A stretch of 64,000 nucleotides of DNA from Clostridium sp. BSD9I1 (GCF_900185645.1 NZ_FYAM01000023.1:1116001-1180000); one strand, 5' to 3'. Positions 54,230 to 63,931 are shown, counted from the stretch's first letter. Translations and numbers: made by a program. The notes: generated by a model from the sequence alone, not told the origin.

Positions 54230-56109
54230 TATTTCATTAGTTTACAAATATTATTAGTAAATTCTACTGGATCACTTATAGGTAATCCTTCAATAAGAAG
54301 TGCTTGGTTATATAGAACACTTGTGTATAAGTTAAGTTTATCTTTATCATTTTCATAAGCTTCTTTTAATGATTTAAATACATCATGATTTATATTTATT
54401 TCTAAAGCTTTGTCTGCTTTCACATTTTCATTGTTTGGCATGGAATTTAATATTTTTTCCATTTCTATTGTAAGTTCTCCTTCGCTAGAAAGACATACAG
54501 GGTGATTTTTCAACCTCTTTGACGCTTTAACACTAGCTACTTTATCAGATAAAATATTTTTCATATATTCAAATATCTCTTTTGTTTCCTTATCATCTAC
54601 ACTTGAAGAATTATTATTTTCCTCTGCTTCTATTCCTAAGTCACCGCTTGATACAGACTTAAATTCTTTATCTTTGTAGCTCATTATCATTCTTACAGCA
54701 AATTCATCTATGTCATCAGTAAAGAATAGTATTTCATATCCCTTATCTGATACAAGTTCTGCTTGTGGAAGTTTTTCAATTCTTTCAATTGATTCTCCTG
54801 CAGCATAGTAGATATATTTTTGATCTTCAAGCATTCTAGAAACATATTCACCTAAAGTAACCATCTTTTTCTCTTTTGATGAATAGAACATTAATAAGTC
54901 CTGAAGTACATCTTTGTTACTTCCAAAATCACTGTATACACCATACTTTAACTGTCTTCCAAAGGACTTATAAAACTCTTCATATTTATCTCTTTCATTT
55001 TTTAGAGTATTTTCTAATTCGCTTTTTATTTTAGATTTAATATTTTTAGCAATTAGCTTTAACTGTCTGTCATGTTGAAGCATTTCTCTAGATATATTAA
55101 GAGATAAATCTTCTGAATCCACCATACCTTTTACAAAACTAAAGTAATCTGGCAATAAATCGGCACACTTATTCATAATCATAACGCCATTTGAATATAA
55201 CTCTAAACCTTTTTCATATTCCCTTGTGTAAAAATCATATGGCATTTTTTCTGGAATAAATAAAATTGCATTATAGCTTACAGTACCTTCTGCTTTAATA
55301 TGGATATGTTTTAATGGCTTATCAAAGCCATAGTGCTTTTCAGCATAAAAATTGCTGTAGTCTTCATCTGCAAGTTCACTTTTATTCTTTTTCCATATAG
55401 GAATCATGCTGTTTATAGTTTCTTCTTCTTTATAACTTTCATATTCATTTTCGCTGCCTTCTTTAAGTGTGCTCTTGGTTACATCCATTTTAATTGGGTA
55501 TCTAATAAAATCAGAGTATTTCTTAATAATAGATCTTAATCTATATTCTTCTAAATATTCATCAAAGTTTTCATCTTCTGTGTTTTCTTTTATCTTAAGT
55601 ATAATTTCTGTACCAACTGAATCTTTTTCACACTGTTCAATAGTGTAACCTTCTGCGCCTTTAGATTCCCACTTGTAAGCTGTTTCACTTCCAAATGCCT
55701 TACTAATAACAGTAACATTATCAGCTACCATAAACGCAGAATAAAATCCTACACCAAATTGACCAATTATATCATAGCCATCTTTAAGTTGATTTTGCTT
55801 TTTAAATGCTAAGGATCCACTTTTTGCTATAACTCCAAGATTTTCTTCAAGCTCCTCTTTTGTCATTCCTATACCAGTATCGGAAATCTTGAGTATTCTA
55901 TCCTCCTTATTTATATCTAATGTAATATAATAATTATCTTTTTCAAATGTTAAAGAATCATCTGTTAATGCTTTGTAATAAATTTTATCAATGGCATCAC
56001 TAGCATTAGAAATAAGTTCTCTTAAAAAAATTTCCCTATGCGTGTAAATTGAATTAATCATCATGTCTAAAAGTTTTTTAGATTCGGCCTTAAATTCTTT
56101 TGTTTCCAA
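54229..56109 (-). CDS. htpG: Molecular chaperone HtpG (Hsp90)
   Basis: A 626-residue protein, TTG start at 56109 with GGGAGAAG. N-terminal ATP-binding domain of the GHKL type ([39 protein letters not shown]), middle domain with [10 protein letters not shown] and the catalytic Arg loop, and C-terminal dimer domain. ATP-dependent chaperone of Hsp90 type. A CIRCE operator overlaps its leader, so it is controlled by HrcA as part of the heat-shock regulon, which is not the rule for htpG in B. subtilis. Confidence 0.96.
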   Translation of the reverse strand: METKEFKAESKKLLDMMINSIYTHREIFLRELISNASDAIDKIYYKALTDDSLTFEKDNYYITLDINKEDRILKISDTGIGMTKEELEENLGVIAKSGSLAFKKQNQLKDGYDIIGQFGVGFYSAFMVADNVTVISKAFGSETAYKWESKGAEGYTIEQCEKDSVGTEIILKIKENTEDENFDEYLEEYRLRSIIKKYSDFIRYPIKMDVTKSTLKEGSENEYESYKEEETINSMIPIWKKNKSELADEDYSNFYAEKHYGFDKPLKHIHIKAEGTVSYNAILFIPEKMPYDFYTREYEKGLELYSNGVMIMNKCADLLPDYFSFVKGMVDSEDLSLNISREMLQHDRQLKLIAKNIKSKIKSELENTLKNERDKYEEFYKSFGRQLKYGVYSDFGSNKDVLQDLLMFYSSKEKKMVTLGEYVSRMLEDQKYIYYAAGESIERIEKLPQAELVSDKGYEILFFTDDIDEFAVRMIMSYKDKEFKSVSSGDLGIEAEENNNSSSVDDKETKEIFEYMKNILSDKVASVKASKRLKNHPVCLSSEGELTIEMEKILNSMPNNENVKADKALEININHDVFKSLKEAYENDKDKLNLYTSVLYNQALLIEGLPISDPVEFTNNICKLMK

Positions 56110-56158
56110 TTAAATCTTCTCCCTTCGTAATAAAAATCATATATTCTAGCTTTTATTA

Positions 56159-56185
56159 TTAGCACTTCAGCTCGTCGAGTGCTAA
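56159..56185. promoter_or_regulatory. CIRCE element (HrcA operator)
   Basis: TTAGCACTT-N9-GAGTGCTAA, one mismatch from the CIRCE consensus TTAGCACTC-N9-GAGTGCTAA. It lies about 50 bp upstream of the htpG start, downstream of the promoter, the usual place for repression by HrcA. Confidence 0.95.
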
Positions 56186-56196
56186 CCCCTAATTTT

Positions 56197-56225
56197 TATA
56201 TATCACAATTAAAATCTTATGTCAA
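56197..56225 (-). promoter_or_regulatory. Sigma-A promoter of htpG
   Basis: On the minus strand TTGACA (56225-56220), a 17-bp spacer and TATATA (56202-56197), placing transcription start a few bases before or within the CIRCE element. Confidence 0.8.
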
Positions 56226-56329
56226 TACCTCTTAAGTTATCCTACTTATTCCATTAAATCCTCTTTGTTGATTGTCATGTATCAATTCACCTTAAAATAT
56301 CCTAGAACCGCAGTAAAATTTGCCCCCTT

Positions 56330-57802
56330 TTATCTTCCATATAATTTTGTAATCTTCCGTATCTTTTCTGTCAATTCAGTGGTAAATTCATTTTCTAATA
56401 AGCGCCATCTCCAGTTATCTCCAACTGTTGATGGTGTATTAATCCTCCCTTTGTTACCTAACCCCAAGTAATCTTGCATTGGTATCACTGCTAAATCAGC
56501 AACACTTGAAAGTGCTAATCTAATAAACTTCCAATTAATGTATTTTTCATTGGTAATATCTAAATAGTCTATGGCAAACTTTTTATCCTGGGGATTAAGG
56601 TTTTTATACCACCCTAAAATGGTTTCATTATCATGGGTTCCAGTATAAACTACAGAATTTCTATAATAATTATGTGGTAAATAATCGCTTTCTTCTCTAG
56701 AATCAAAAGCAAATTCTAATACTTTCATTCCTGGATATCCAGTTTTCTTAACAAGCTGTAAAACACTTTCTGTTAAAAGTCCTAAATCTTCAGCAATTAT
56801 GTTCAAACTACCAAGCTTATCTTTTAATTTTTTAAAGATATCATAGCCGGGCCCCTTTCTCCAAATGCCATTTTCTGCTGTGATTTCCCCATAGGGTATA
56901 GAATAATATTCATCAAAACCCCTAAAGTGATCTATGCGAACAACATCGTGCAAATTGAACGAATGTGCAATCCTTTGAATCCACCAAGCATAGGAAGTAC
57001 TTTTGTGTTTCTCCCAATCATAAAGTGGGTTGCCCCATAACTGTCCTGTTTTTGAAAATGCATCTGGTGGACACCCTGCAACTGCAATTGGATTTCTATT
57101 TTCATCAAGTTGAAATAATTCTGGATGAGACCATGCATCTGCACTATCAAAAGCAACATAAATTGGGATATCTCCAATAATTTTAATACCGCATTCATTA
57201 GCATAGTTTTTTAACTTTGACCATTGCAATGCAAATATAAACTGCAAAAACTCATAAAATATAATTTCATCTGCATACTTGATTCTAAACCTTTCCATTG
57301 CATCAGTTTCCCTCATTTTGATATCATTTTCCCACTTACTCCAACTAACACCCAAAAAATGATTTTTAATGGACATATAAAGAGCATAATCATCTAACCA
57401 GTAAGAGTTTTTGCTCACAAACTCCTGAAATTCTATTCTTTTACTAATATCACTTCTGACATATGCGGTTTTTAATATTCTAAATCTTGATAAATATATT
57501 TTTTCATAGTTTATATATCTATCATCATCCCCAAAGTCATAGGCATTACATTCTTCCTTAGTTAAATACCCTTCATCTATTAATGCTTCTAAATCGATAA
57601 AGTAGGGATTACCAGCAAAAGTAGAAAAAGATTGATATGGCGAATCCCCATATCCTGTAGGCCCTAAGGGAAGTACTTGCCAGTAACTCTGCCCTGATTC
57701 TTTTAATTTGTCTATAAACTCATATGCATTTTTCGAAAATGATCCTATTCCATACTTTGATGGTAAACTAGCAATTGGTAGTAATATTCCGCTGCTTCTC
57801 AT
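56330..57802 (-). CDS. malQ: 4-alpha-glucanotransferase (amylomaltase)
   Basis: A 490-residue GH77 enzyme that transfers alpha-1,4-glucan segments between malto-oligosaccharides. N-terminus RSSGILLPIASLPSKYGIGSF (split at the LP pair) is typical; catalytic Asp residues are seen in VVRIDHFRGF and the acid/base region IAEDLGLL, and Asp in THDNETILGW. GGGGGAG precedes the ATG. Directly upstream lies a decayed fragment of a maltose-type ABC permease gene, so a maltodextrin operon once stood here. Confidence 0.94.
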   Translation of the reverse strand: MRSSGILLPIASLPSKYGIGSFSKNAYEFIDKLKESGQSYWQVLPLGPTGYGDSPYQSFSTFAGNPYFIDLEALIDEGYLTKEECNAYDFGDDDRYINYEKIYLSRFRILKTAYVRSDISKRIEFQEFVSKNSYWLDDYALYMSIKNHFLGVSWSKWENDIKMRETDAMERFRIKYADEIIFYEFLQFIFALQWSKLKNYANECGIKIIGDIPIYVAFDSADAWSHPELFQLDENRNPIAVAGCPPDAFSKTGQLWGNPLYDWEKHKSTSYAWWIQRIAHSFNLHDVVRIDHFRGFDEYYSIPYGEITAENGIWRKGPGYDIFKKLKDKLGSLNIIAEDLGLLTESVLQLVKKTGYPGMKVLEFAFDSREESDYLPHNYYRNSVVYTGTHDNETILGWYKNLNPQDKKFAIDYLDITNEKYINWKFIRLALSSVADLAVIPMQDYLGLGNKGRINTPSTVGDNWRWRLLENEFTTELTEKIRKITKLYGR

Positions 57803-57836
57803 TTTCTCCCCCTTACTGCATCATCGCTGTAACAAT

Positions 57837-57973
57837 CTACCCCTTGACAGTCCCTGATACAACACCTTTATAATATATTTCTGACATGCAAAGTAAAATA
57901 TTACAATTGGAATAATTGCAAGTACTAACATTGCCGTCATAGCTCCCTTATCTATTGAACCATATCCAACCTT
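57837..57973 (-). pseudogene. C-terminal fragment of a MalG-type ABC sugar permease gene, frameshifted
   Basis: The reverse strand encodes KVGYGSIDKGAMTAMLVLAI, then IPIVIFYFACQKYIIK, which is the last membrane helix of binding-protein-dependent sugar permeases. One base is missing in an A run near 57875; after correction the frame continues GVVSGTVKG and stops at 57837, the standard MalG-like ending. The rest of the permease is gone, and the upstream boundary is AT-rich intergenic DNA. Confidence 0.82.
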
Positions 57974-58043
57974 ACAATATTATATTACTTAAAAATTTCA
58001 TTATACTGCATTTTATTGAAATCACACTTAACTTTCTAATAGC

Positions 58044-58079
58044 AAACAGGCTAGTCATTTTTATTTGACTAACCTGTTT
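58044..58079. terminator. Terminator after the GGDEF/HD-GYP gene
   Basis: Stem aaacaggctagtca / tgactaacctgttt with one wobble, 19 bp past the stop codon at 58098; the T tract is short. Confidence 0.65.
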
Positions 58080-58097
58080 TAACTTCGTTTAATTATT

Positions 58098-59816
58098 TTA
58101 AGATGATTTTAAATTTAATGAAGAATCATACCCAATATTGCAGTTGCTTTCAAGAATTAGATCTATAAATGCTCGGGTAATAACTGGATCAAATTGATTA
58201 CCACTACATCTTTTTAGCTCATCAATAGCTTCATCATAAGTTTTTCTTTTGTTATATGGTCTATTGGATGTCATAGCATCAAAACTATCTACAACTGTTA
58301 AAACTCTCGCTAGAAAAGGTATCTGTTCCCCTTTAAGATTACTTGGATATCCCTTCCCGTCATACCTTTCATGATGATGCAGTATGAGGGGGCCAATGTC
58401 CCTTAGTGATTCAACAGGTTTTATTATTTCTACTCCATTTAACGGATGACCCTTAAGCATTTCCCATTCTTCATTAGTTAATGACATTCTTTTATTTAAT
58501 ACTTCCTTTGGAATATTTATCTTACCAATATCATGCATATAAGCTCCGTATATAAGTTTTTTCTTATCTTCTTCATCAAGTCCAAGTTTATTTGCCAGCA
58601 TTTTGCTGTAAATTACAACTCTTTCAACATGTCCATATGTATATCTGTCTTTTGCATTAATAACACTTATCAAAGTTTTTATGGATGTAACAAGATCTAT
58701 ATGTCTTTCTTCTATATCATTTTTTAATTCATCGAGTATTGAAGTATAACATTCAACCCTGTTTTTATTAAAAAACTTAGCTCTATAAAGAGCATCATCT
58801 GCACTTTTAATAAGTTCAACATCACTTTTTGCTTTATCTGGATAAATGGAAACTCCCATTGAAACTGTTATCTTCCCATTAGGTTGATTTTCTTCTCCCT
58901 CAAAGTAAGTCTTTTCTATTTTATATCTTATGTTTTCTGCAATACTAATTGCATCTTTTTCTGAAGTATTAGGTAATATTATTGAAAATTCTTCTCCCCC
59001 GTACCTAGCGACAATATCATCTTCTCTTGCGCTATTTTTGAGTATTGATCCTATACTTTTAAGTACTGCGTCACCCTTTTGATGACCATAAAGATCATTA
59101 TAATGCTTAAAATAATCTATATCAATGAATATCATAGAAATGGGTTTATTTTCCTTTTCATATGACATCACTTTTTCTCTTAATACATCATGAAAAAATC
59201 TATGGTTATATACACCAGTAAGTCCATCCTGATTTACTAACCTTTGTAGTTCTTCAATATGTTCATTTTCTATTTTTACATAAAACCCTAACGGCCATGC
59301 TGTAAGAATAAAAACTCCAGATAATATTAAATCATTTTCAAAATATTTATTTACTCCTACATCTTGAAAACATACAATATCCATTGCTAATATCATAATT
59401 GAAGAAATACACGCTACTACTATACCCTGTTTCATGCCTGATTCTATAGTAGCAGTTATTATAATAAATAAAAATAGAAACTTATACTGACTTTCATAAC
59501 CACCAGAAATAAGTATAGTACCAAAAAATACAGCTACAAATACAATATTCTCTATTTCATGACTATAACTACTATTCCTTAAATAATCCTTTCTAGCTGT
59601 TGAAAATGACCATATGCCATAAATCAACGACAATAACATTAAAATAGATCCAACAGTTATTACACTATAATAAGCATACTTCATATCGTACATATATCTT
59701 TTATCACTAAAAAAGTATTGAAAAAACGATATCCCTGAAAATAATAATGAAGATAATTTTACAACTGATAATATTTCATATATTTTTTTATGTTTATCAA
59801 CTTCATATGTTGCCAT
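58098..59816 (-). CDS. Membrane GGDEF/HD-GYP cyclic-di-GMP protein
   Basis: A 572-residue protein with about six membrane helices (residues 15-185, a seven-helix-like sensor region), a diguanylate cyclase domain with active site RYGGEEF and the feedback-inhibition site RxxD (RED D at five residues before), and an HD-GYP phosphodiesterase domain with HDIGK and HHHERYDGKGYP. Both halves appear intact, so it could both make and degrade cyclic di-GMP, with ligand-controlled balance. It starts 62 bp after agrD and may be read through from the agr operon. Confidence 0.93.
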   Translation of the reverse strand: MATYEVDKHKKIYEILSVVKLSSLLFSGISFFQYFFSDKRYMYDMKYAYYSVITVGSILMLLSLIYGIWSFSTARKDYLRNSSYSHEIENIVFVAVFFGTILISGGYESQYKFLFLFIIITATIESGMKQGIVVACISSIMILAMDIVCFQDVGVNKYFENDLILSGVFILTAWPLGFYVKIENEHIEELQRLVNQDGLTGVYNHRFFHDVLREKVMSYEKENKPISMIFIDIDYFKHYNDLYGHQKGDAVLKSIGSILKNSAREDDIVARYGGEEFSIILPNTSEKDAISIAENIRYKIEKTYFEGEENQPNGKITVSMGVSIYPDKAKSDVELIKSADDALYRAKFFNKNRVECYTSILDELKNDIEERHIDLVTSIKTLISVINAKDRYTYGHVERVVIYSKMLANKLGLDEEDKKKLIYGAYMHDIGKINIPKEVLNKRMSLTNEEWEMLKGHPLNGVEIIKPVESLRDIGPLILHHHERYDGKGYPSNLKGEQIPFLARVLTVVDSFDAMTSNRPYNKRKTYDEAIDELKRCSGNQFDPVITRAFIDLILESNCNIGYDSSLNLKSS

Positions 59817-59842
59817 TTTCTATTTCCTCAACTCCATTATAA

Positions 59843-59870
59843 TATAAGGTGGTATAATAACCACCTTATA
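59843..59870 (-). repeat. Hairpin between agrD and the GGDEF gene
   Basis: Stem tataaggtggt / accaccttata, an 11-bp inverted repeat with no T run on the minus strand. It may be a partial terminator or an RNA processing site that sets the ratio between agr and the downstream gene. Confidence 0.6.
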
Positions 59871-59877
59871 TCTATAC

Positions 59878-60012
59878 TTATTCTTCTTTAAGGCACTTTG
59901 GCTCCTCTGGTTGATATGAGAACCAAGTACATGCAGATGTAGCTACAGAAGCAGCAACAATAGTAGTTAGTGTTGCAATTAAAGCTAAAAATTTAGAATT
60001 TAGTTTTTTCAT
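59878..60012 (-). CDS. agrD: Cyclic lactone autoinducer precursor AgrD
   Basis: A 44-residue peptide in three parts: an amphipathic, membrane-targeting N-terminus (MKKLNSKFLALIATLTTIVA), a central peptide region SACTWFSYQ with Cys28, and a charged tail PEEPKCLKEE with the conserved Glu/Pro recognised by AgrB. By analogy with the clostridial agr peptides (C. perfringens CLWFT), the mature signal is probably the thiolactone of CTWFS, residues 28-32. Ribosome site AGGAAGG lies within the end of agrB, eight bases before the ATG. Too short for standard gene calling. Confidence 0.88.
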   Translation of the reverse strand: MKKLNSKFLALIATLTTIVAASVATSACTWFSYQPEEPKCLKEE

Positions 60013-60019
60013 CTTATTT

Positions 60020-60676
60020 TCACTTCCTTCCTATATGTAATAGATATTTTAAAAATATATCTATTTTAGCTAATATTAGGTGCCCTCTTTTAGTAAGAGT
60101 AAAAGTTTGCCAAGCTATGCCCCCGGCTAAACATAGAGCGTATACAAGAAGTGCTACTTTATTAAAATTAAAATATACTATCATTATAAATATATCAATT
60201 ATCAGATAACTATTTAAAATCAGAAACGATCTCTTTTTCATTCGTTTCCTTTTCTCTTGGCTATTAATACGTTTTGATGGATTATCAACAGGTGCTAACT
60301 TATAAATCATATAGTAAGACCATATAAAAATCATTAACTCTAAAATTAAAGCAATTTTAAAGTTTATACAAACACTTACTAAAAAAGATATTAATAACGC
60401 TTGTCCCACGCATATAATTACTCCAATAGAAGTGCAATTGCCTGGCGAACTTGCATGAGCCCCTCCTGAATATTTTCTAAGTATACTTGCTGTAAATAGT
60501 ACTACTAATGCTTCAATAGAAACATTAAACATAAAACCAATTATACTTACAAGAAATATAGAAAGAAGAGTCTGTATAAGTGCAAAGGCTCCATAAGCTA
60601 TGACCTCTCGTTTATTATCATCCATATTTAATTCCGATGCTACTTTATTTGCAATGTTATTTGATAGATTCTCCAT
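60020..60676 (-). CDS. agrB: AgrB cysteine protease/peptide exporter
   Basis: A 218-residue membrane protein of about five to six segments. Its catalytic pair is visible in the loop RKYSGGAHASSPGNC: His74 and Cys81 match the AgrB His/Cys dyad, and YKLAPVDNPSKRI is a further conserved family block. AgrB cuts the C-terminal tail of AgrD, cyclises and exports the peptide. Its ATG starts directly at the base after the stop codon of the preceding gene, indicating coupling; agrD follows by 7 bp. Confidence 0.93.
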   Translation of the reverse strand: MENLSNNIANKVASELNMDDNKREVIAYGAFALIQTLLSIFLVSIIGFMFNVSIEALVVLFTASILRKYSGGAHASSPGNCTSIGVIICVGQALLISFLVSVCINFKIALILELMIFIWSYYMIYKLAPVDNPSKRINSQEKRKRMKKRSFLILNSYLIIDIFIMIVYFNFNKVALLVYALCLAGGIAWQTFTLTKRGHLILAKIDIFLKYLLHIGRK

Positions 60677-61144
60677 TTAAATGTATTTCAACTCTTTTCT
60701 TCTTAAAAGTCTTATGTAACATACTAATGAAATAACCCCAAAAATTATAATAGATGGAATTCCATATAAAATTTTGAGAACTGGATGATTAAATACCTGA
60801 TTCATATCAGCATTAAAAATGTACTGTATTATAAGCACATTAATTCCTTCGCATATAAATTGTAGAATTATCACAGTTATAGCTGATCGTATGGATGAAA
60901 TTAAATCAATTTTATTTATCTTAACTGTTAATATGATTATTATAAAAACATTAATTATAGTATGTACACCGTAATGAATAGGAAGAAACCTCACAATGTA
61001 TGCCATAAATCCGTACAAAACACTAGATATTATGTACTTTTTAATATTCACAAACCTTTTTGAAAATGCATATGCTGCAAAAATAAATAAAAATGCCTCT
61101 GGTAAACCTCGTGTAAAAAATTCTAGTGGTGTCAGTTTTAACAT
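60677..61144 (-). CDS. Membrane protein of the agr operon, 155 residues
   Basis: Five predicted membrane helices, no soluble domain. Its helix pattern (PEAFLFIFAAYAFSKRFVNI, later FICEGINVLIIQYIF) resembles the membrane sensor half of AgrC-type histidine kinases, but the kinase part is absent. The start codon overlaps the DUF5317 stop and the stop codon abuts the agrB start, so it is translationally coupled on both sides. Comparable small membrane genes precede agrB in other clostridia. Role unknown: signal binding or export help is conceivable. Confidence 0.75.
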   Translation of the reverse strand: MLKLTPLEFFTRGLPEAFLFIFAAYAFSKRFVNIKKYIISSVLYGFMAYIVRFLPIHYGVHTIINVFIIIILTVKINKIDLISSIRSAITVIILQFICEGINVLIIQYIFNADMNQVFNHPVLKILYGIPSIIIFGVISLVCYIRLLRRKELKYI

Positions 61145-61713
61145 ATTTTATTTCTCCTTAGATAACCATAAATTGCTACATGTTCGTTCACCTCTTTAAT
61201 TACGGTAAGAATAACTAAAAAAGCAAATCCTCTTATAAATATATCACCAATACTTAAAATACTATACCCAATATCAATTGTGTCTGTTAAAAATTTCAAC
61301 TTTGTTTGTGAATTCCCTAATATATGTATATCATTTGCTTTAATGAAAGAATTTCCTCTTACATAACCTGTCCAATATGATAACGTAGGAAATACAGGCA
61401 TACTTCCACCATTTGACTTTATTGCAACATTATTCATAATACTTCCAATAAGAATAAATGCAGATCCAATAATGGCGCTATGATACTTTTTATATACTAT
61501 AATAGGAATTAAATATAAGTATAAATAAACCGATTTTATTATATTTGCATATTTTACAAATCTATAATCACCGAAAAAAATTGTTGCTTGTAAAAAAACA
61601 TATATTATTTCATATATAAATATAGGATACATAGCCTGCGATTTAAAAAATGGTTTTAAATTGTATCCTTTTATTTTTGCAACTAATAGTGCTACCAATA
61701 TAACTTCTATCAT
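61138..61713 (-). CDS. DUF5317 family membrane protein
   Basis: A 191-residue protein with five or six membrane segments, starting MIEVILVALLVAKIKGYN. The pattern NGGSMPVFP and the long extracellular loop are typical of DUF5317 proteins, which are widespread in clostridia without known function. Being first in the operon with the agrBD pair, it may act in the same signalling system. The ribosome site is weak (GTGAGA). A 360-bp divergent intergenic region separates it from the PocR chemoreceptor gene. Confidence 0.83.
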   Translation of the reverse strand: MIEVILVALLVAKIKGYNLKPFFKSQAMYPIFIYEIIYVFLQATIFFGDYRFVKYANIIKSVYLYLYLIPIIVYKKYHSAIIGSAFILIGSIMNNVAIKSNGGSMPVFPTLSYWTGYVRGNSFIKANDIHILGNSQTKLKFLTDTIDIGYSILSIGDIFIRGFAFLVILTVIKEVNEHVAIYGYLRRNKIC

Positions 61714-62074
61714 ATTATTAATCTCACATTTCTATTGTAAATTTATATAATAATTATGTTGTCATCCCGAAATTGTTATTTATATACTTATTATCTCATA
61801 TTTACCTTACCACTTAACCTTATTATATCAATTTTTTTAATTTTATTCCACTTATTTATTAAAAAGCCTAATTATTTTTATTCAATAATTTATATTTACT
61901 ATTAACATAAAATGATTGAATGAATATAAAAGTTATAATATAATAAAATATACCTTAATTAACAATTATGTAATATTTAATTAACACTTTGTTAATATAT
62001 AGCACTGTTTTTGCATTATTTATCATCGATAATTAAACATTAAAAATTTAAAAATATATATTGGAGGATTTAGA
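61714..62074. other. Long divergent intergenic region
   Basis: Very AT-rich DNA between the agr operon (minus) and the PocR chemoreceptor gene (plus). I see no reading frame, tRNA or structured RNA in it. It must contain the promoters of both units, but no clear -35/-10 pair stands out. Confidence 0.6.
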
Positions 62075-63118
62075 ATGATTAAAAAACTTGAAAATGGCGA
62101 TTTAGAAATTTCTGCACTTGAGATCAAGGATGTTATTGATATAAAATTACTTCAAACCTTCCAAGATAACTTTGCTACTGGCATGAATATTGCAAGTGTT
62201 ACTGTAGATAAGGATGGACAACCTGTAACACGTCCAAGCTGCTATACAAGTTTCTGCATGGATTTTACACACTCCACTAAAATAGGAGATGATAGATGTG
62301 CTATATCTCATAAAAAGGCTGGGGAAGAAGCTGCTAAAACAGGAAGGCCTTATGTATTTACTTGCCATGCAGGATTAATAGATTTTGCGGCACCTATATT
62401 AGTTAATGGTCATTTAATAGGAACAATCTTAGGCGGCCAAATTTTGACTTCCGCTCCTGTGGAAGACAAATTTAGGAAAACAGCATCTGAAATAGGAGTT
62501 GATCCAGAAAAGTATGTTGCTTCAGCTAAAAAAGTCTATATGACAAAGCAAGAAAATGTACAAGCTGCTGCTGAAGTGTTATTTATTATAGCAAATGCTC
62601 TTTCAAAGATGGGTTATGAACAACTTAAATTAAGTAATATGTCACAAACCCTTTCAGATAACTTTAGTCAAATTTCTGCTACTATGGAAGAACTTTCTGC
62701 ATCTTCATCAAATGTAACAACTAATCAACATAATTTAAGTGATGAAATTGTTAATGTAAAGGAAATCTCTATAGAAATAAACTCAATATTAGATTCAATA
62801 AAAACCATAGCAGATAAAACAAAAATGCTGGGATTAAATGCTGCAATAGAAGCTGCAAGAGCAGGAGAAGTTGGCAGAGGTTTTGGGGTGGTTGCTACTG
62901 AAATTAGGACTTTATCTCAAAACTCAAAAGAGACAGCTTTAAAAATAATGGATCTTACAAAGAAAATTCAAGATTCTGTTGATAAAACAATAGAAACTTC
63001 AAATGAAACACTGCAAACTACTGAACAGCAAACTGCAGCAATTCAAGATATTACTTCAAATTTATTAGAATTAACAAGTTTAGCTGATGAGCTAAATACT
63101 ATGACAAAACATAAATAA
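62075..63118 (+). CDS. Cytoplasmic chemoreceptor with PocR ligand-binding domain
   Basis: A 347-residue soluble receptor. Residues 15-175 are a PocR domain with its conserved Cys residues ([23 protein letters not shown]), named after the B12/propanediol regulator PocR and believed to sense small organic acids or related metabolites. Residues 190-345 are the signalling coiled coil with [30 protein letters not shown] precedes the ATG. Divergent from the agr operon; a hairpin follows. Confidence 0.9.
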   Translation: MIKKLENGDLEISALEIKDVIDIKLLQTFQDNFATGMNIASVTVDKDGQPVTRPSCYTSFCMDFTHSTKIGDDRCAISHKKAGEEAAKTGRPYVFTCHAGLIDFAAPILVNGHLIGTILGGQILTSAPVEDKFRKTASEIGVDPEKYVASAKKVYMTKQENVQAAAEVLFIIANALSKMGYEQLKLSNMSQTLSDNFSQISATMEELSASSSNVTTNQHNLSDEIVNVKEISIEINSILDSIKTIADKTKMLGLNAAIEAARAGEVGRGFGVVATEIRTLSQNSKETALKIMDLTKKIQDSVDKTIETSNETLQTTEQQTAAIQDITSNLLELTSLADELNTMTKHK

Positions 63119-63121
63119 TAG

Positions 63122-63164
63122 AGAGTATACATAAATTTCATTTAAATGAATTTATGTATACTCT
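63122..63164. terminator. Terminator after the PocR receptor gene
   Basis: Stem agagtatacataaattt / aatttatgtatactct, nearly perfect over 16 pairs, followed by TTTTAATTT, between the receptor and the convergent lipoprotein gene. Confidence 0.85.
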
Positions 63165-63208
63165 TTTAATTTCTCATAAGATAATTACATTATTAATTAT
63201 CTTATAAA

Positions 63209-63931
63209 TCACCACTGTCTTCCTGGATCATCTGCCATATTATTAAGAGTTCCCCTCGGATATAAAACAGAGTAGTGATTCATTAAAGGATCATTATTAG
63301 ACTTTGTAGGTTGTGGAAATACAAATAAAACTTTAAATTCTTCTCCTACTTTGTAACCTATAATTTCTTCTCCATTGTATTTCACATCGTACTCTGGAGT
63401 CCCAAGGGCCTTTTTCACCATTGATAGAGATATTTGTTTTAGTCTGCTATCAAAAGATCTAACTTCAAAAATTTGAGTGCCTTTATTAAATCCAAATACT
63501 ACGTTGTATTTTGAATAAGTTGCATAATTTCCCTTTGCTTTTGGCACCCAATCTGTTTTATCTGCTTTACCCCATTTTTTTTCTACATCTTCGATAACAG
63601 TGGATTTAACTTGAAAATCACAATTAATGATTTTTCCTACCTTTGCTAAATTTCTAATATTGTCAAGTAATATCTTTTGTGAACTATCTTGTTTCATTGG
63701 TTTATTGGAGTTATTTTCAGAATTTGTTGTTATACTATTATTGGAAGAAGGTTTATCAATAGTAGTTTCTCCTGATTTAACATTAGTGTTATTTGAAACC
63801 TCAGTTTTGTTTGAATCATTATTCTTATTATCGTTTAAAGGCTTTGTTGTACTTGAACATCCTACTATAAGGCTTAAAGATATGGCTAAAATGCTCCATG
63901 TAATTGACTTCTTACTAAATAATAAAATCAT
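63209..63931 (-). CDS. DUF4309 (YjgB-like) lipoprotein, copy 2
   Basis: A 240-residue lipoprotein (lipobox IVGC around residue 24), an Asn/Ser-rich linker (residues 30-80) and a DUF4309 domain clearly homologous to the protein at 35838-36533: both end in DDPGRQW-type sequence and share NVVFGFNKGTQIFEVRSFDS-like blocks. GGAGAG precedes the ATG at 63931. The two copies lie 28 kb apart on opposite strands, so they are paralogues, not a recent tandem duplication. Function unknown. Confidence 0.86.
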   Translation of the reverse strand: MILLFSKKSITWSILAISLSLIVGCSSTTKPLNDNKNNDSNKTEVSNNTNVKSGETTIDKPSSNNSITTNSENNSNKPMKQDSSQKILLDNIRNLAKVGKIINCDFQVKSTVIEDVEKKWGKADKTDWVPKAKGNYATYSKYNVVFGFNKGTQIFEVRSFDSRLKQISLSMVKKALGTPEYDVKYNGEEIIGYKVGEEFKVLFVFPQPTKSNNDPLMNHYSVLYPRGTLNNMADDPGRQW

